DNA of 40,706 nucleotides, from positions 1 to 40,706 of IMG/VR virus record IMGVR_UViG_3300043427_001929; one strand, 5' to 3'. The number at the start of each line of letters is the position of its first letter. Position 1 is the first letter of the stretch. The notes beneath the pieces were generated by a model. The model made no database searches and had not been told where the DNA came from. It was given only the letters and a program-made list of their open reading frames with translations. Positions 15,613 to 22,675 of this stretch are shown here, in pieces. The position numbers and the translations under genes were made by a program. Origin of the DNA: a virus.

Positions 15613-17245
15613 TAACACCGCCAGCGCGTGGCTGGGTGACCACCAGTGGGGCTGTGCCGCCTGCGGATTCACCGAGCACTTCGACACGCTGGCCGAGGAG
15701 ATTGGCGTCACCCTCCCCGAGCGGGCCAACAAGGGCCTGACCCTCGCGGAGTACGCCGAGCGGAAGGGGCTGTCACTCGCCACGTTACACGCGGCCGGCG
15801 TCGAAGAGCGGGTGGGGAAGTTCGGGGACGCCATCCTCGCCATCCCCTACCGGGACGCCGATGGGCAGCTCATCCGCACCAAGTTCCGCACCCAGAAGGG
15901 GACGTTCTGGGACAAGGACGGCACGGGCACCCCGCTCTACGGGCAGGATGTCCTTGCGCGGACCCCCATCACGGCTCCCGTTCTCATCGTCGAGGGCGAG
16001 TCGGATTGCCACGCGGGCTGGCAGCGGGGGCTCTGTGTGGTCGGGCTCCCCGGGGCCTCGCAGTGGCGCTCCGAGTACGCGCCGCTCTTGGCCGGACGGC
16101 AGGTTTACGTCTGGCAGGAGCCGGACGAGGGCGGGGCGACGCTGGTCGCCTCCATCGCTAAGGATCTCCCGAAGGCGCAGGTGCTGGCTGGCATCGAGTA
16201 CCAGGGCTCGCCGGTCAAGGACCTCTGTGACCTGCACCAGGTGCTACCCGAGGCCGAGGCGTTCGACCGCTTCCTGCGGCAGGTGATGCAGCGGGCCACG
16301 CCGATTGGGGCTGAGGGGCCGGCGGTCGCGTTCGACTCCATCTCGGGCGATACGCTGCAGCACCTGCTCGATGAGAAGCTCGCCCCGATTGACGCGGTGC
16401 CGACGATGCTCCCGATGTGGAATACGATGTGCCGGGGTGGGGGCGGTGGGATTGGGCTGGCCCGGGGCTGGTTCGTCACGATCGGCGCGAACACGGGCAC
16501 CGGCAAGTCGCTCATCGGGCTCAACCTCGCGCACGAAGCCGTCCGGCACGGCGAGGTGCCGACGTTCTTGTCGCTGGAGATGTCCCGGTCGGAGCTGGCG
16601 ACGCGGTATCTCGCTATCGCCGCGGGCGTGCCGGTCATCGAGCTGGAGCAGGGGCCGGGGTTCAAGGCGACGACCTACGAGCTGGCCCAGCGGCGCGTGA
16701 ACGAGCTGCGGGAGCAGACGGGCGGGCATCTGCTGGTCAACCGCCGGCCGCTCTCCAAGCTGTCCGATGTCACGGCCTGTATGCGGCACTATGCCGAGAA
16801 CCACGGCTCGAAGTACTTCGTGTTGGACTACCTGCAGCTGGTTTGGACCGCCAACGCGCATAGCATCCACGACCGGATGGAGCTGGTCGCGCACCAGCTC
16901 CGCGACCTGACGCACACGTTGGGCGTGACGTTGGTGGCCCTCTCGCAGTTCAATCGCCAGACCTCGGCGGCCCGAGCCGAGCGTCCGGTGGCGCAGGGGC
17001 TGATGGGCGGCAGCGCGATTGAGAATGACAGCCACCAGGTGCTGCTGTTCGATCACTCGCGGTTTATGCGGAGCGGGATGCAGGCGGACACTTGGCTCAT
17101 CGTGGACAAGAATCGCCACGGGAGTGTGGACGATATCCCGGTGCGGTGGGACTACACCACCTTGCGCCTCTTGCCCAGAGCAATGAGCATTGAAGAACAG
17201 GAACAGATTCACGGACGTTTGACTACTTACGGGAGGATGAAGTGA
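15506..17245 (+). CDS. Primase-helicase fusion, T7 gp4-like
   Basis: This 579-residue protein unwinds the fork and makes RNA primers. A zinc site at Cys31/His34/Cys50/Cys53 is followed by a TOPRIM domain with VLIVEGESD (159-167). The RecA-like DnaB helicase has Walker A GANTGTGKS (327-335), Walker B FVLDYLQLV (438-446) and a later ALSQFNRQ motif (sensor region). The length is like T7 gp4 (566 aa). The start is preceded by CGAGGAGAG. The end overlaps the methyltransferase start. With no polymerase in the genome, it probably works with the host replisome. Confidence 0.93.
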   Translation: MHTMDARGVLAQALMRRKGTKKQGKALAFRCPRHLDNTASAWLGDHQWGCAACGFTEHFDTLAEEIGVTLPERANKGLTLAEYAERKGLSLATLHAAGVEERVGKFGDAILAIPYRDADGQLIRTKFRTQKGTFWDKDGTGTPLYGQDVLARTPITAPVLIVEGESDCHAGWQRGLCVVGLPGASQWRSEYAPLLAGRQVYVWQEPDEGGATLVASIAKDLPKAQVLAGIEYQGSPVKDLCDLHQVLPEAEAFDRFLRQVMQRATPIGAEGPAVAFDSISGDTLQHLLDEKLAPIDAVPTMLPMWNTMCRGGGGGIGLARGWFVTIGANTGTGKSLIGLNLAHEAVRHGEVPTFLSLEMSRSELATRYLAIAAGVPVIELEQGPGFKATTYELAQRRVNELREQTGGHLLVNRRPLSKLSDVTACMRHYAENHGSKYFVLDYLQLVWTANAHSIHDRMELVAHQLRDLTHTLGVTLVALSQFNRQTSAARAERPVAQGLMGGSAIENDSHQVLLFDHSRFMRSGMQADTWLIVDKNRHGSVDDIPVRWDYTTLRLLPRAMSIEEQEQIHGRLTTYGRMK

Positions 17246-18741
17246 TGACGGACTTGACGTTCGTGGAACTCTTTGCCGGGGTCGGCGGGATGAGCCGCGG
17301 GCTGGAGACGGCGGGATGGCGATGTGTGGGCCACGCCGAGTGGGATGCCCACGCGCGGGCCGTACTCCGAACCCAGTGGCCGGCGGTGCCGCTGTGGGGG
17401 GATGTGTCGCAGCTCAACGGACACGACATCGTGCAAGAGGTCGGGCCGTTTACGATGCTGACCTTCGGAGCGCCGTGCCAAGACTTCTCGATTGCCGGGA
17501 AGCGATCGGGGATGGATGGCGAGCGCTCGGTACTGGTGTTGGATGCGTTGCGTATCTGGGAAGAGTCGCAGGCCCCGTTCGCGCTGTATGAGAATGTGGT
17601 TGGGATGTTGTCCTCAAACAAAGGAGAAGACTTTGCCGGAATCCTCTCAGTATTCGTCGGAGACGCTGTCGCTGTTCCCGCCCGAGGATGGAAGGGCGGC
17701 GGAGGTATCGTGCGTGGTCGTCGCGGAGTCGCCGCGTGGCGGGTACTGGACGCTCAGTACTTCGGGGTACCGCAGCGCCGTCGCCGCGTCTTTGTCCTCG
17801 GTACTCGACACGCCGGCATTGATCCCGCCGAAGTACTATCTCTCCTCGACGGCGTGTCAGGGCATCCTGCGCCGCGCCGAGCGCCGCGGCAAGGCGTTGC
17901 CACCGATGCTGGACGAGGCGCTGCGCTCGCGGTCAACATCAGCGGCGGCGTCGGACGACTCGACCCCGTGATGGGGACGTTGGACGCGGACGGCGCAAGC
18001 ACGACCGCAATCGGCGCACAGACGCGTGGCGTTGTGCTTGCGTTCGCGCAGAATACTCGTGACGAAGTTCGCGTCGTTCCGAACGACATCGTCTGCGCTC
18101 TCGCTGCACAACCGGGGATGAAACAGCAGAACTACATCCTGACCTACGACGCCCGAGGGAACGGCGAGGGCGTTGTCGTCAACGCCCTCACGGGCGACCA
18201 CAACAACCGCGTGACCGACTACACCGCCATCATCCTCCGCAACCGCGAGGGCAAGCCGGGCGGTGGCAAGGGGCCGCTCTTGTCCGAGGGTAAGTCGCTT
18301 ACCCTCGGCACGTCGAACGATCAGGTCGTGTTTATGGTCGATAAGCAGACCGGCCTATCGACGGAAGGCATCGCGCCGACCCTCAAAACCGATTTATCGC
18401 ATCAGATGGGGCCGGTGTTGGCTCCCGCGCTCACGATGGGGGCGCACCCCGCCGCGCCTGGCCTGAATGGGCAGGACGCTCACCTGTTTGCCGCCGCACT
18501 CCACGCCGTTCAGCCCGGCATCCCACGCCGACTCACGCCCGTCGAGTGCGAGCGGTTGATGGGGTGGCCTGATGGCTGGACAGCGCAGGGCCTTGACGAG
18601 CAGGGCCGCGCTTACGCCCTCTCCGACACCGCCCGCTACAAGGCGTGCGGCAACGGCGTGGCCTCTCCGGTGGCGGCGTGGATTGGCTTCCGGCTCCGTG
18701 AGGTACTGGAAGGGTCATCGTGGGAGGTCGCCAATGACTGA
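17242..18741 (+). CDS. dcm: DNA (cytosine-5) methyltransferase
   Basis: This 499-residue enzyme transfers a methyl group from S-adenosylmethionine to C5 of cytosine. Motif I FVELFAGVGG (7-16) binds the cofactor, Cys79 in GAPCQDFS is the catalytic nucleophile, Glu117-Asn-Val is motif VI, QRRRRVF (178-184) is motif VIII and GNGVASPV near the C-terminus is motif X. A long insert (about 200-420) is the target-recognition region; its sequence gives no specificity. GTG at 17242 and ATG at 17245 are both usable. Likely protects phage DNA from host restriction; no partner endonuclease is seen. Confidence 0.92.
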   Translation: MMTDLTFVELFAGVGGMSRGLETAGWRCVGHAEWDAHARAVLRTQWPAVPLWGDVSQLNGHDIVQEVGPFTMLTFGAPCQDFSIAGKRSGMDGERSVLVLDALRIWEESQAPFALYENVVGMLSSNKGEDFAGILSVFVGDAVAVPARGWKGGGGIVRGRRGVAAWRVLDAQYFGVPQRRRRVFVLGTRHAGIDPAEVLSLLDGVSGHPAPRRAPRQGVATDAGRGAALAVNISGGVGRLDPVMGTLDADGASTTAIGAQTRGVVLAFAQNTRDEVRVVPNDIVCALAAQPGMKQQNYILTYDARGNGEGVVVNALTGDHNNRVTDYTAIILRNREGKPGGGKGPLLSEGKSLTLGTSNDQVVFMVDKQTGLSTEGIAPTLKTDLSHQMGPVLAPALTMGAHPAAPGLNGQDAHLFAAALHAVQPGIPRRLTPVECERLMGWPDGWTAQGLDEQGRAYALSDTARYKACGNGVASPVAAWIGFRLREVLEGSSWEVAND

Positions 18742-19426
18742 CGCACTCACCTTCGTCGTCCCGTGGGCCGCGCTCTGTTCGGACAACCGCAAGTTCGTCA
18801 GCGGGTCGTTCCATCTGTCGCGGGAGTACCGCAACAGCAAGCAGCTCATCGGGCAGTTTGCATTGGCGGCGGCTCGGAAGGCCAAGTGGGTGAAGGCCGA
18901 GGGGCCGCTCGCGCTGGAGGTGGTGGTGCGGGAGCCGGATCGTCGGCGGCGCGACCTCAACTGGTCGAAGAACTGCAAGGACGGCATCACCGCCGGCGAC
19001 GGCGTGTGGTGGGATGACAGCCAGGTGCGGTGGGAACTCTGGCGGTTCAGCGAGGAGGGGGCGCCGGATAAGGCGACGGCGGGCGCAACGATTACCATTC
19101 GGGTCCTTGACAACTTCCGGGATATGCCCGATACTGGGGACGATGCCCAGCCCCCGGTGGGACGATCCCGAGAGCTTCGGCCCGCACCTGCCGAAGGACT
19201 ACAACGCTCGCGGCGTGTTCGCGGAGGGTCCGCAGCCGCCGTCGAACCCGCTGGGCCGGCTCCAAAGCGGGCGGGGAGCGGACGCGGGAAAGCACGCACT
19301 CCCCGCCAACGTGGCCAGGGCGGCCTTGTCCCGCGAGGGGCGGCGGAGGGGGCGGCTCAAGCTGGCCCTCTTCGTCCACAAACCAAAGCCCCCCGCGCAC
19401 CCCGTCATCACGAGCGTCCGAAATGA
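18734..19426 (+). CDS. rusA: RusA-like Holliday-junction resolvase with run-on C-terminus
   Basis: ATG lies 8 bases inside the end of the methyltransferase gene. Residues 1-135 carry the RusA pattern: PWAALCSDNRKF, then acidic residues Asp69, Asp74, Asp83 and Asp94/95 around DLNWSKNCKDG and WWDDSQV. RusA dimers cut Holliday junctions to resolve recombination intermediates. Normal RusA ends near residue 120-135. Here the frame stays open for ~95 more residues that are Arg/Pro/Gly-rich with poor third-position GC, because the gene at 19143 occupies another frame. The TGA does overlap the ATG at 19423. The extension may be translated but is probably not functional. Confidence 0.75.
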   Translation: MTDALTFVVPWAALCSDNRKFVSGSFHLSREYRNSKQLIGQFALAAARKAKWVKAEGPLALEVVVREPDRRRRDLNWSKNCKDGITAGDGVWWDDSQVRWELWRFSEEGAPDKATAGATITIRVLDNFRDMPDTGDDAQPPVGRSRELRPAPAEGLQRSRRVRGGSAAAVEPAGPAPKRAGSGRGKARTPRQRGQGGLVPRGAAEGAAQAGPLRPQTKAPRAPRHHERPK

Positions 19427-19454
19427 GCCAGCCGACGAACAGACCCCCGAGTAA
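19143..19454 (+). CDS. Unknown protein embedded in the 3' end of the RusA frame (103 aa)
   Basis: The frame has strongly G/C third positions, unlike the overlapping RusA frame, which argues that it is the main coding frame here. The protein begins MPSPRWDDPESFGPHLPKDY and contains NPLGRLQSGRGADAGKHALP and a basic helix (ARAALSREGRRRGRLKLALF). No family is recognised. It overlaps RusA by 284 bases and the next membrane-protein gene by 32. Confidence 0.55.
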   Translation: MPSPRWDDPESFGPHLPKDYNARGVFAEGPQPPSNPLGRLQSGRGADAGKHALPANVARAALSREGRRRGRLKLALFVHKPKPPAHPVITSVRNEPADEQTPE

Positions 19455-19584
19455 GCGCCGAATGCAGGTCGAGGCGTGGGGGGTGGCCTTCACGATCACG
19501 GCGGCAGCGTGGTGCCTCGCCGGCGGAGTGTATCTGGGCTTGAAGCTCCTCTGGGCCCTTGCGCGGATGGCGCTCGGCGTGTAG
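19423..19584 (+). CDS. Small membrane protein (53 aa)
   Basis: A basic N-terminus (NRPPSKRRMQVEAW) is followed by a single hydrophobic helix (GVAFTITAAAWCLAGGVYLG, about 20-39) and a second weak one (LKLLWALARMALGV). Start by ATGA overlap with the RusA frame. It is the last gene of the rightward early block; function unknown. Confidence 0.55.
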   Translation: MSQPTNRPPSKRRMQVEAWGVAFTITAAAWCLAGGVYLGLKLLWALARMALGV

Positions 19585-19591
19585 CTTTCTG

Positions 19592-19609
19592 GTGCCCTTC
19601 ACGGGGCAC
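19592..19609. terminator. Hairpin at the end of the early block
   Basis: GTGCCC (19592-19597) pairs with GGGCAC (19604-19609) around a 6-base loop. A pyrimidine-rich TCTCCTCCTCT follows rather than a pure T run. It is the first of two hairpins between converging transcription units. Confidence 0.45.
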
Positions 19610-19627
19610 TCTCCTCCTCTGACACGG

Positions 19628-19656
19628 CACCCACCCGGATGACTCCGCGGTGGGTG
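19628..19656. terminator. Strong hairpin between convergent operons, likely bidirectional
   Basis: CACCCACC-CGGA (19628-19639) pairs with TCCG-C-GGTGGGTG (19644-19656): a 12-bp stem with one bulged C and a TGAC loop. It lies 16 bases past the end of the leftward operon and 44 past the rightward one. No T tract is present on either side, so it may act as a block or RNA-stability element. Confidence 0.5.
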
Positions 19657-19671
19657 TTCGTGTCTCTGGGG

Positions 19672-19767
19672 TCACGTCGGGTCGTCGTCCCACCACGCCA
19701 GCGACCACTCGACCACGGCGACCCCGGCGAGGATCGCGGCAGGGAGGAGCAGCAGGAGGAGGGTCAC
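19672..19767 (-). CDS. Micro membrane protein (31 aa)
   Basis: GTG start overlaps the TGA of the 23-residue gene upstream (GTGA). One hydrophobic helix at the N-terminus (LLLLLLPAAILAGVAVV) is followed by an acidic, Trp-rich tail (EWSLAWWDDDPT). It is the last gene of the leftward operon; function unknown. Support comes from coupling and membrane-like composition, since length alone would be weak evidence. Confidence 0.4.
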   Translation of the reverse strand: MTLLLLLLPAAILAGVAVVEWSLAWWDDDPT

Positions 19768-19835
19768 GGCTCGTCTGCCGTCAGGAGGCCGACAACGAAC
19801 AGCGTCACGACCAGCGCTACGAGGGCCAGGATCAC
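19764..19835 (-). CDS. Micro membrane protein (23 aa)
   Basis: GTG overlaps the upstream TGA and its TGA overlaps the next GTG. Nearly the whole peptide is one hydrophobic helix (ILALVALVVTLFVVGLL) with an acidic end. It could pair with the adjacent 31-residue protein. It is short enough to be chance, though the GTGA junctions at both ends are the pattern of this operon. Confidence 0.35.
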   Translation of the reverse strand: MILALVALVVTLFVVGLLTADEP

Positions 19836-20263
19836 GCGCCCTCCGGCGTGGCGGTGGCTTTGGCGGCCTGTCGCTTGGCATCCTTCGCCGCCCAGTAGCG
19901 GTGCCAGCGGTCGTTATACCGCGCTTTCCGTTGCTTCGCCAGCTTGGCCCGCTCCTCTGGGCTCATCGCGGCCTCGCGGGCGCGGCGGGCCGCTTCGGTC
20001 GCCAGCCGTGCCGCGACCTTCTTACGCTGGACCTCGGGATCGCGGAGACGTGCGGCGGCCTTCGCTCGGGTGCCGGGGTCGCGGAACCCCGGGGCCTTCG
20101 GGAGCTGGATGGGCTGCCCATCAAGGCACAGGCAGTTGGGGGGGAGCAGGGGCCAGCGTTCCAGCACCTGGAAGACGATCGACCGCTCCGATGTCCCAGA
20201 GAAGGCGCCCATATTCCGGGGCGGGGTGCCGGGGAGGTGGAGCGTAACGTGTCGCGTTATCAT
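19832..20263 (-). CDS. Basic helical protein with RWxxYWxAK tail (143 aa)
   Basis: ATGA overlap at the start. The N-terminal ~50 residues look beta-like (MITRHVTLHLPGTPPRNMGA, then SIVFQVLERWPLLPPN). The rest is an Arg/Lys/Ala-rich helix containing SPEERAKLAKQRKARYNDRW and then HRYWAAKDAKRQAAK. That ending is shared with the upstream gene product (20260-20652). Likely a nucleic-acid binder; function unknown. Confidence 0.55.
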   Translation of the reverse strand: MITRHVTLHLPGTPPRNMGAFSGTSERSIVFQVLERWPLLPPNCLCLDGQPIQLPKAPGFRDPGTRAKAAARLRDPEVQRKKVAARLATEAARRAREAAMSPEERAKLAKQRKARYNDRWHRYWAAKDAKRQAAKATATPEGA

Positions 20264-20652
20264 CGGGCCACCTTCGCTTGCTTCGCGGATCGCTTCGCCG
20301 CCTGTCGAGCCTCGGCCTTCGCGGTCCAGTACTTGCGCCACCGCTCTTGGGCGTAGTGCCGGCGCAAGATGGTGAGGTGTTCGCGCTTGCGGCGGGTGGC
20401 CTCGTCGGTGCTGGCCTCGGCGTCCGCTTTCGCCTTCGCCTCGGTGGCCTTCCGTGCCACGTCGGCGCGGGCCATCGCTCGGGCCTTCATCACGTCGGCG
20501 GGGTGCCACCAATGCGACCGCCCGCCGTGGCGCGTGGTGCCGGGACGGACGACGGGGGCGAACCCCCATTGCGCCATCCGTTGCGTGAAGCCTCGGGCCT
20601 GACAGCCCCAGAAGGCGGCGGCGTCCCGGCTTGATAGGAGGGCGTCGGTCAC
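20260..20652 (-). CDS. HTH protein with basic coiled-coil tail (130 aa)
   Basis: GTG start overlapping TGA. Residues ~6-50 look like an excisionase/MerR-type HTH (SSRDAAAFWGCQARGFTQRM, then WGFAPVVRPG and HWWHPADV). Residues ~60-130 are a long Ala/Lys/Arg helix ending RWRKYWTAKAEARQAAK. It probably binds DNA and may regulate the leftward block or replication. Confidence 0.55.
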   Translation of the reverse strand: MTDALLSSRDAAAFWGCQARGFTQRMAQWGFAPVVRPGTTRHGGRSHWWHPADVMKARAMARADVARKATEAKAKADAEASTDEATRRKREHLTILRRHYAQERWRKYWTAKAEARQAAKRSAKQAKVAR

Positions 20653-20876
20653 AGGTCCAGATCCTCCGACTGCAGCTCCTGGTCGGGGATCAGTCCGTTC
20701 CACCCGTCGCGGTAAGCCTCGATGATGCCGTCCGCGAGGGTTTTCAGCCGTCGGCGTTCGTCGGCGGGGAGTGGCTCGGCGTTCAGGTAGGCATAGACGA
20801 CCTTCAGGATCGGACGCCACCGGGGGGTGGGCGTCACGTTCGCGGGGTCGGGGAAGGGGAAGGCGGTGGCGGTCAT
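20649..20876 (-). CDS. Small acidic protein (75 aa)
   Basis: ATGA overlap sets the start at MTATAFPFPD. A helical middle (ILKVVYAYLNAEPLPADERR, RLKTLADGIIEAYRDGW) leads to a strongly acidic end (DQELQSEDLDL). No motif is recognised. The stop overlaps the GTG of the HTH gene. Confidence 0.5.
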   Translation of the reverse strand: MTATAFPFPDPANVTPTPRWRPILKVVYAYLNAEPLPADERRRLKTLADGIIEAYRDGWNGLIPDQELQSEDLDL

Positions 20877-20989
20877 CGGCAGAATCGCTCCATAAACCAG
20901 CGCAGGACATCGGCGCAGGGCAGGCAGTAGCGGGGCCGTTTGTGGCTGCGGGTCGATTTCCCGCAGGACGTGCAGACTGGGTAGGTCAC
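20873..20989 (-). CDS. Zinc-ribbon micro protein (38 aa)
   Basis: GTG start overlaps the upstream TGA and the TGA overlaps the next ATG. Two cysteine pairs (CTSC at 6-9 and CLPC at 22-25) separated by a basic segment (KSTRSHKRPRY) make a complete zinc knuckle. Such micro zinc proteins are common in phage early regions. Function unknown. Confidence 0.5.
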   Translation of the reverse strand: MTYPVCTSCGKSTRSHKRPRYCLPCADVLRWFMERFCR

Positions 20990-21162
20990 GGGGTCGCCTC
21001 TGGCGGCTCGAAGTACGGCACCCAAACCCAGGCTTGAACATAGGCCCCGCAATCATCGCCCCGCGAGATTTTCGCGTCGGCGTCAATCTGAACATCGTCG
21101 CCGTCCGCATACATCGCACGGGCGGCGTGGATAATGTCGCTATCGGTCATATGGTCGCGCAT
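20986..21162 (-). CDS. Small acidic protein (58 aa)
   Basis: The start at 21162 is preceded by GAGGAG nine bases upstream; a second ATG lies four codons in. The N-terminal half is helical and acidic (TDSDIIHAARAMYADGDDVQ) and the C-terminal half is aromatic (GAYVQAWVWVPYFEPP). No family is recognised. It is coupled to the zinc micro gene by GTGA. Confidence 0.5.
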   Translation of the reverse strand: MRDHMTDSDIIHAARAMYADGDDVQIDADAKISRGDDCGAYVQAWVWVPYFEPPEATP

Positions 21163-21165
21163 CGG

Positions 21166-21360
21166 CTATTTCTCCTCGGGAGTGTCGGGGTATTGCGCGT
21201 AACAGGCCGTCACGCGCTTGTGTTCGTGCGCCATCTGCTTATAGATCGCGTGTTCGTCGGTCGCCTGGACGATGAGCGTATCCTCGGAGCGCAACGGATC
21301 GCCATCGTACCGAAACCAGACGCGGAACCAGCGGCGGGGGGTAGGGGTGGTGGCGGTCAC
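21166..21360 (-). CDS. Small protein of unknown function (64 aa)
   Basis: GTG start overlapping TGA. It contains RRWFRVWFRYDGDPL then TLIVQATDEHAIYKQMAHEH, a beta-alpha pattern similar in layout to the neighbouring 63-residue protein (RYAVTFAVTLFLDAETEDKA), so the two may be related small folds. Confidence 0.5.
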   Translation of the reverse strand: MTATTPTPRRWFRVWFRYDGDPLRSEDTLIVQATDEHAIYKQMAHEHKRVTACYAQYPDTPEEK

Positions 21361-21548
21361 GCGCCATCCTCCCGCGTCACGTCCTCAACGCGCCAGCGCC
21401 AGTTGCTCCCGATGGCTCCGGTGTCGAGGGCATCCTCGAGGCGTTCCTCGGCGTAGTCGGCGGCCTTGTCTTCGGTTTCGGCGTCGAGAAACAGCGTCAC
21501 GGCGAACGTGACAGCGTAGCGGTGGCGGGGGTAGGTATCGCGGCTCAT
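21357..21548 (-). CDS. Small acidic protein (63 aa)
   Basis: ATGA overlap. The layout is beta strand (YAVTFAVTLFLDAETED), helix (KAADYAEERLEDALDTG) and strand (WRWRVEDVT). This strand-helix-strand form with an acidic helix is common in phage early proteins that bind host factors. No specific function. Confidence 0.5.
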   Translation of the reverse strand: MSRDTYPRHRYAVTFAVTLFLDAETEDKAADYAEERLEDALDTGAIGSNWRWRVEDVTREDGA

Positions 21549-21733
21549 ACGCTGGCCTCCCCTTCCGCGATCTCCAGCGCGTCACGGACCCACTGGCGCA
21601 GTTCATAACTTGACAAAGATCGGAGCCAGAGTTCGCCCCATTCTTCCAGCGTTTGACGATCCGCGTCGTCTAAAAGCCGATTGAGGAGCGCGGCGCGGTC
21701 GGCGGTTTCTACGTCAAAGGTCGGGTGCGTCAT
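21545..21733 (-). CDS. Small acidic helical protein (62 aa)
   Basis: ATGA overlaps at both ends. It is almost entirely helical, with clear Asp/Glu excess: ADRAALLNRLLDDADRQTLE, EWGELWLRSLSSYELRQWVR, then DALEIAEGEASV. No cysteine, no membrane segment and no recognised motif. Confidence 0.5.
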   Translation of the reverse strand: MTHPTFDVETADRAALLNRLLDDADRQTLEEWGELWLRSLSSYELRQWVRDALEIAEGEASV

Positions 21734-21945
21734 ACGGCGAAGTCCTCCGGGCGAAAGTGGATGAGGGTGTCTTCGAAGGTGCGGGGGCCGTTCTCGGGCC
21801 ACCCGTGCGCGGCGTGGGCGATGATGGTTTCCGCCATCTCGACCAGCTCCGACCGCTCGACGGGGAGGAGTTCCTCCCCGTCGTAGAAGGCGAGCAAGTA
21901 GTCGGACAGGCCGACGCGCCCGGACAGGCGGAGGGATTGACTCAC
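21730..21945 (-). CDS. Small acidic protein (71 aa)
   Basis: The GTG start at 21945 overlaps the TGA of the clamp-like gene. It begins SQSLRLSGRVGLSDYLLAFY, then a helix (ERSELVEMAETIIAHAAHGW) and FEDTLIHFRPEDFAV. It follows the clamp-like gene directly and could be a partner of it, but that is only positional. Confidence 0.5.
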   Translation of the reverse strand: MSQSLRLSGRVGLSDYLLAFYDGEELLPVERSELVEMAETIIAHAAHGWPENGPRTFEDTLIHFRPEDFAV

Positions 21946-22610
21946 GGGGTGGCCTCCGCGAGTACAGCGGCGGCGTCTGGCGCGGCGTCCGGGGCGGTGG
22001 GTCTGGCGGTGACGGCATCCCACGCCGCCACCGCCGCCCCCGTCACCACGTCTCGGCAGGGCATCCACAGGCCCAGGGCGTTCGGCTCATCGGGGTAGCG
22101 CACGAGCATACACCCGGACGCGCCGTCAAACGCCACTGACACCTTGCCCGTCTGTCTCCCGACCTTCACCGCGAAGCGATCCGCCAGGGCGGGGTCGAGG
22201 CCGATTGACGGCACGGGCTGCCCATCCTCGCGGGGGCGGTACACGTTCCGCCACGTTGGGAAATCTTGGGGGTCCATCATGTCCGCGAGCGTGGCCCCGA
22301 TGGTGCGCCCCACGCTATCATACAGCGTGACCGCGACCGGGGCGGTGTCGGGCATATCCGGCAGGGCTATGGCGATCGTCTCGACCTTCGCCGCGGTCAG
22401 CTTCCGCGGCTCATGGAAGCGCAACAAAGCCGCGGCGTCGTGGCGGTCGGCGGCGGTGCGGTGGACGCCGAGCGTGTGCCCGTTCGTCGCCACGGCAAGG
22501 CCGGACGGCTCTATAAGGACGCCGTGCAAGTTGGGGCGGCTCTCTTCCGTGCCAACGTGCGGGAGGACGTAGCGTAGGGCAGCGGCGTGGAGCGTAATAG
22601 TGCGGGGCAT
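21942..22610 (-). CDS. Short sliding-clamp-like protein (DnaN-like), 222 aa
   Basis: The protein resembles the DNA polymerase III beta clamp in several places: RPNLHGVLIEPSGLAVATNG then HTLGVHR (about 25-51), a DPQDFPTWRNV segment (about 112-122) like the clamp YPDWRRV, and a C-terminal LGLWMPCR (about 178-185) like the clamp VMPMRL end. Beta clamps have ~366 residues in three domains; this has room for about two, so three copies, not two, might form a ring. After about residue 190 it is an Ala/Pro-rich tail. RBS GAGGAG precedes the ATG. It would tether or redirect host polymerase. Confidence 0.6.
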   Translation of the reverse strand: MPRTITLHAAALRYVLPHVGTEESRPNLHGVLIEPSGLAVATNGHTLGVHRTAADRHDAAALLRFHEPRKLTAAKVETIAIALPDMPDTAPVAVTLYDSVGRTIGATLADMMDPQDFPTWRNVYRPREDGQPVPSIGLDPALADRFAVKVGRQTGKVSVAFDGASGCMLVRYPDEPNALGLWMPCRDVVTGAAVAAWDAVTARPTAPDAAPDAAAVLAEATP

Positions 22611-22641
22611 CGTCTAGTCTCCTCTCTCTGGGGTAATGCCA

Positions 22642-22663
22642 CCGGGGGCCATTGTGCCCCCGG
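22642..22663. promoter_or_regulatory. Perfect 8-bp hairpin before the clamp-like gene
   Basis: CCGGGGGC (22642-22649) pairs with GCCCCCGG (22656-22663) around a 6-base loop. It lies between the stop at 22676 and the start at 22610 of the leftward operon, the largest gap there. No T run follows, so it may attenuate or stabilise mRNA rather than terminate. Confidence 0.5.
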
Positions 22664-22675
22664 CAGCGGGTGGGG

